The notes under the pieces are model-generated. The model saw nothing but the letters and a program-made list of their open reading frames with translations. It was not told the origin of the DNA and did not search any database. From Astropecten irregularis (taxonomy: Eukaryota; Echinodermata; Asteroidea; Paxillosida; Astropectinidae), in contig OZ020248.1 in NCBI GenBank assembly GCA_963971285.1, positions 14,570,001 to 14,634,000 of the forward strand: DNA of 64,000 bases. Reading direction: 5' to 3'. Positions 63,706-64,000 of this stretch are shown here, in pieces. Within the stretch, counting starts at the first letter, position 1; every line of letters starts with the position of its first letter. The translations under genes and the position numbers were made by a program.

Positions 63706-64000
63706 ATCATGGTACATCATTTTTAATGACCAAAACTGTTAGGAATCTAGACCAATTAAGACTATACGCCGTGCTACTACCGTGCCGAACTTAAAGGGTG
63801 GCTGCAATGATGCTTGATAAAATCCACCGAAATGATGTTTTCCCCGCATCTGGTTTTTTTTTCTCGAAATAAACCGCACCCCATTAGCATGATGTCTCCA
63901 CGCCCCCATCCCCTAGTACGGGATTTTGATTGCCGCCAGTGACGCGGGACTGCTTAGCATTACTCGATGGCTTGTGAACCAGCTACCGGGTTCCCGAGAT
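63706..64000. other. window end, start of another element
   Basis: TTAAAGGGTGGCTGCAATGA at about 63790 resembles the left end of family-2 MITEs, but the window ends before a partner end is seen. No gene. Confidence 0.4.

Overview
This is a eukaryotic window: spliced genes with GT-AG introns, large introns and very dense transposon debris. The coding parts look like an invertebrate deuterostome. Two spliced genes match vertebrate mitochondrial ECI1 and cytosolic CPPED1 along almost their full length, secreted C-type lectins are tandemly duplicated, and motifs such as GGGGCCAATTTCATA and TAGGCCTA recur. An echinoderm, perhaps a sea star, is my best guess. That is inference from style, not a search result.

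Layout. 1438-2406 (-): one large exon of a DUF3987-type P-loop ATPase, broken by a one-base frameshift. 2619-11386 (-): a complete eight-exon ECI1-like gene (305 aa) whose catalytic glutamate position appears to be Thr. Its introns hold nested transposons. 13.1-18.0 kb: a stack of nested non-autonomous DNA transposons. 20915-28064 (-): a complete five-exon CPPED1-like phosphatase gene (298 aa). 28.8-31.4 kb: a large foldback element. 31.4-37.4 kb: repeats and unique intergenic DNA. 37439-45498 (+): first exon of a claudin-superfamily membrane protein plus two small candidate exons, with hexanucleotide and CAG/CAA arrays in the introns. 46608-47741 (-): an intronless type II Golgi-type glycosyltransferase (DVD motif) with a seven-residue tandem repeat in its stem. 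49.1-51.7 kb: a second large inverted repeat. 55.7-63.3 kb: a ~3 kb tandem segmental duplication, each copy with an intronless secreted C-type lectin.

The genes do not form an operon or an obvious shared pathway. ECI1 acts in fatty-acid beta-oxidation, CPPED1 is a soluble phosphatase, the glycosyltransferase would act in the Golgi, and the lectins are secreted and probably serve immunity or another carbohydrate-recognition role.

Most of the sequence is mobile DNA. At least 17 copies of one ~360 bp hairpin MITE flanked by TTAA are present, one inserted into another copy of itself. There are also hAT-like elements with 8-bp target duplications, two elements with perfect 9-bp target duplications, TA-flanked mariner-like MITEs, elements with 3-bp target duplications, and several tRNA-derived SINEs. 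I saw no CRISPR array, bacterial-type operon or intact transposase gene.
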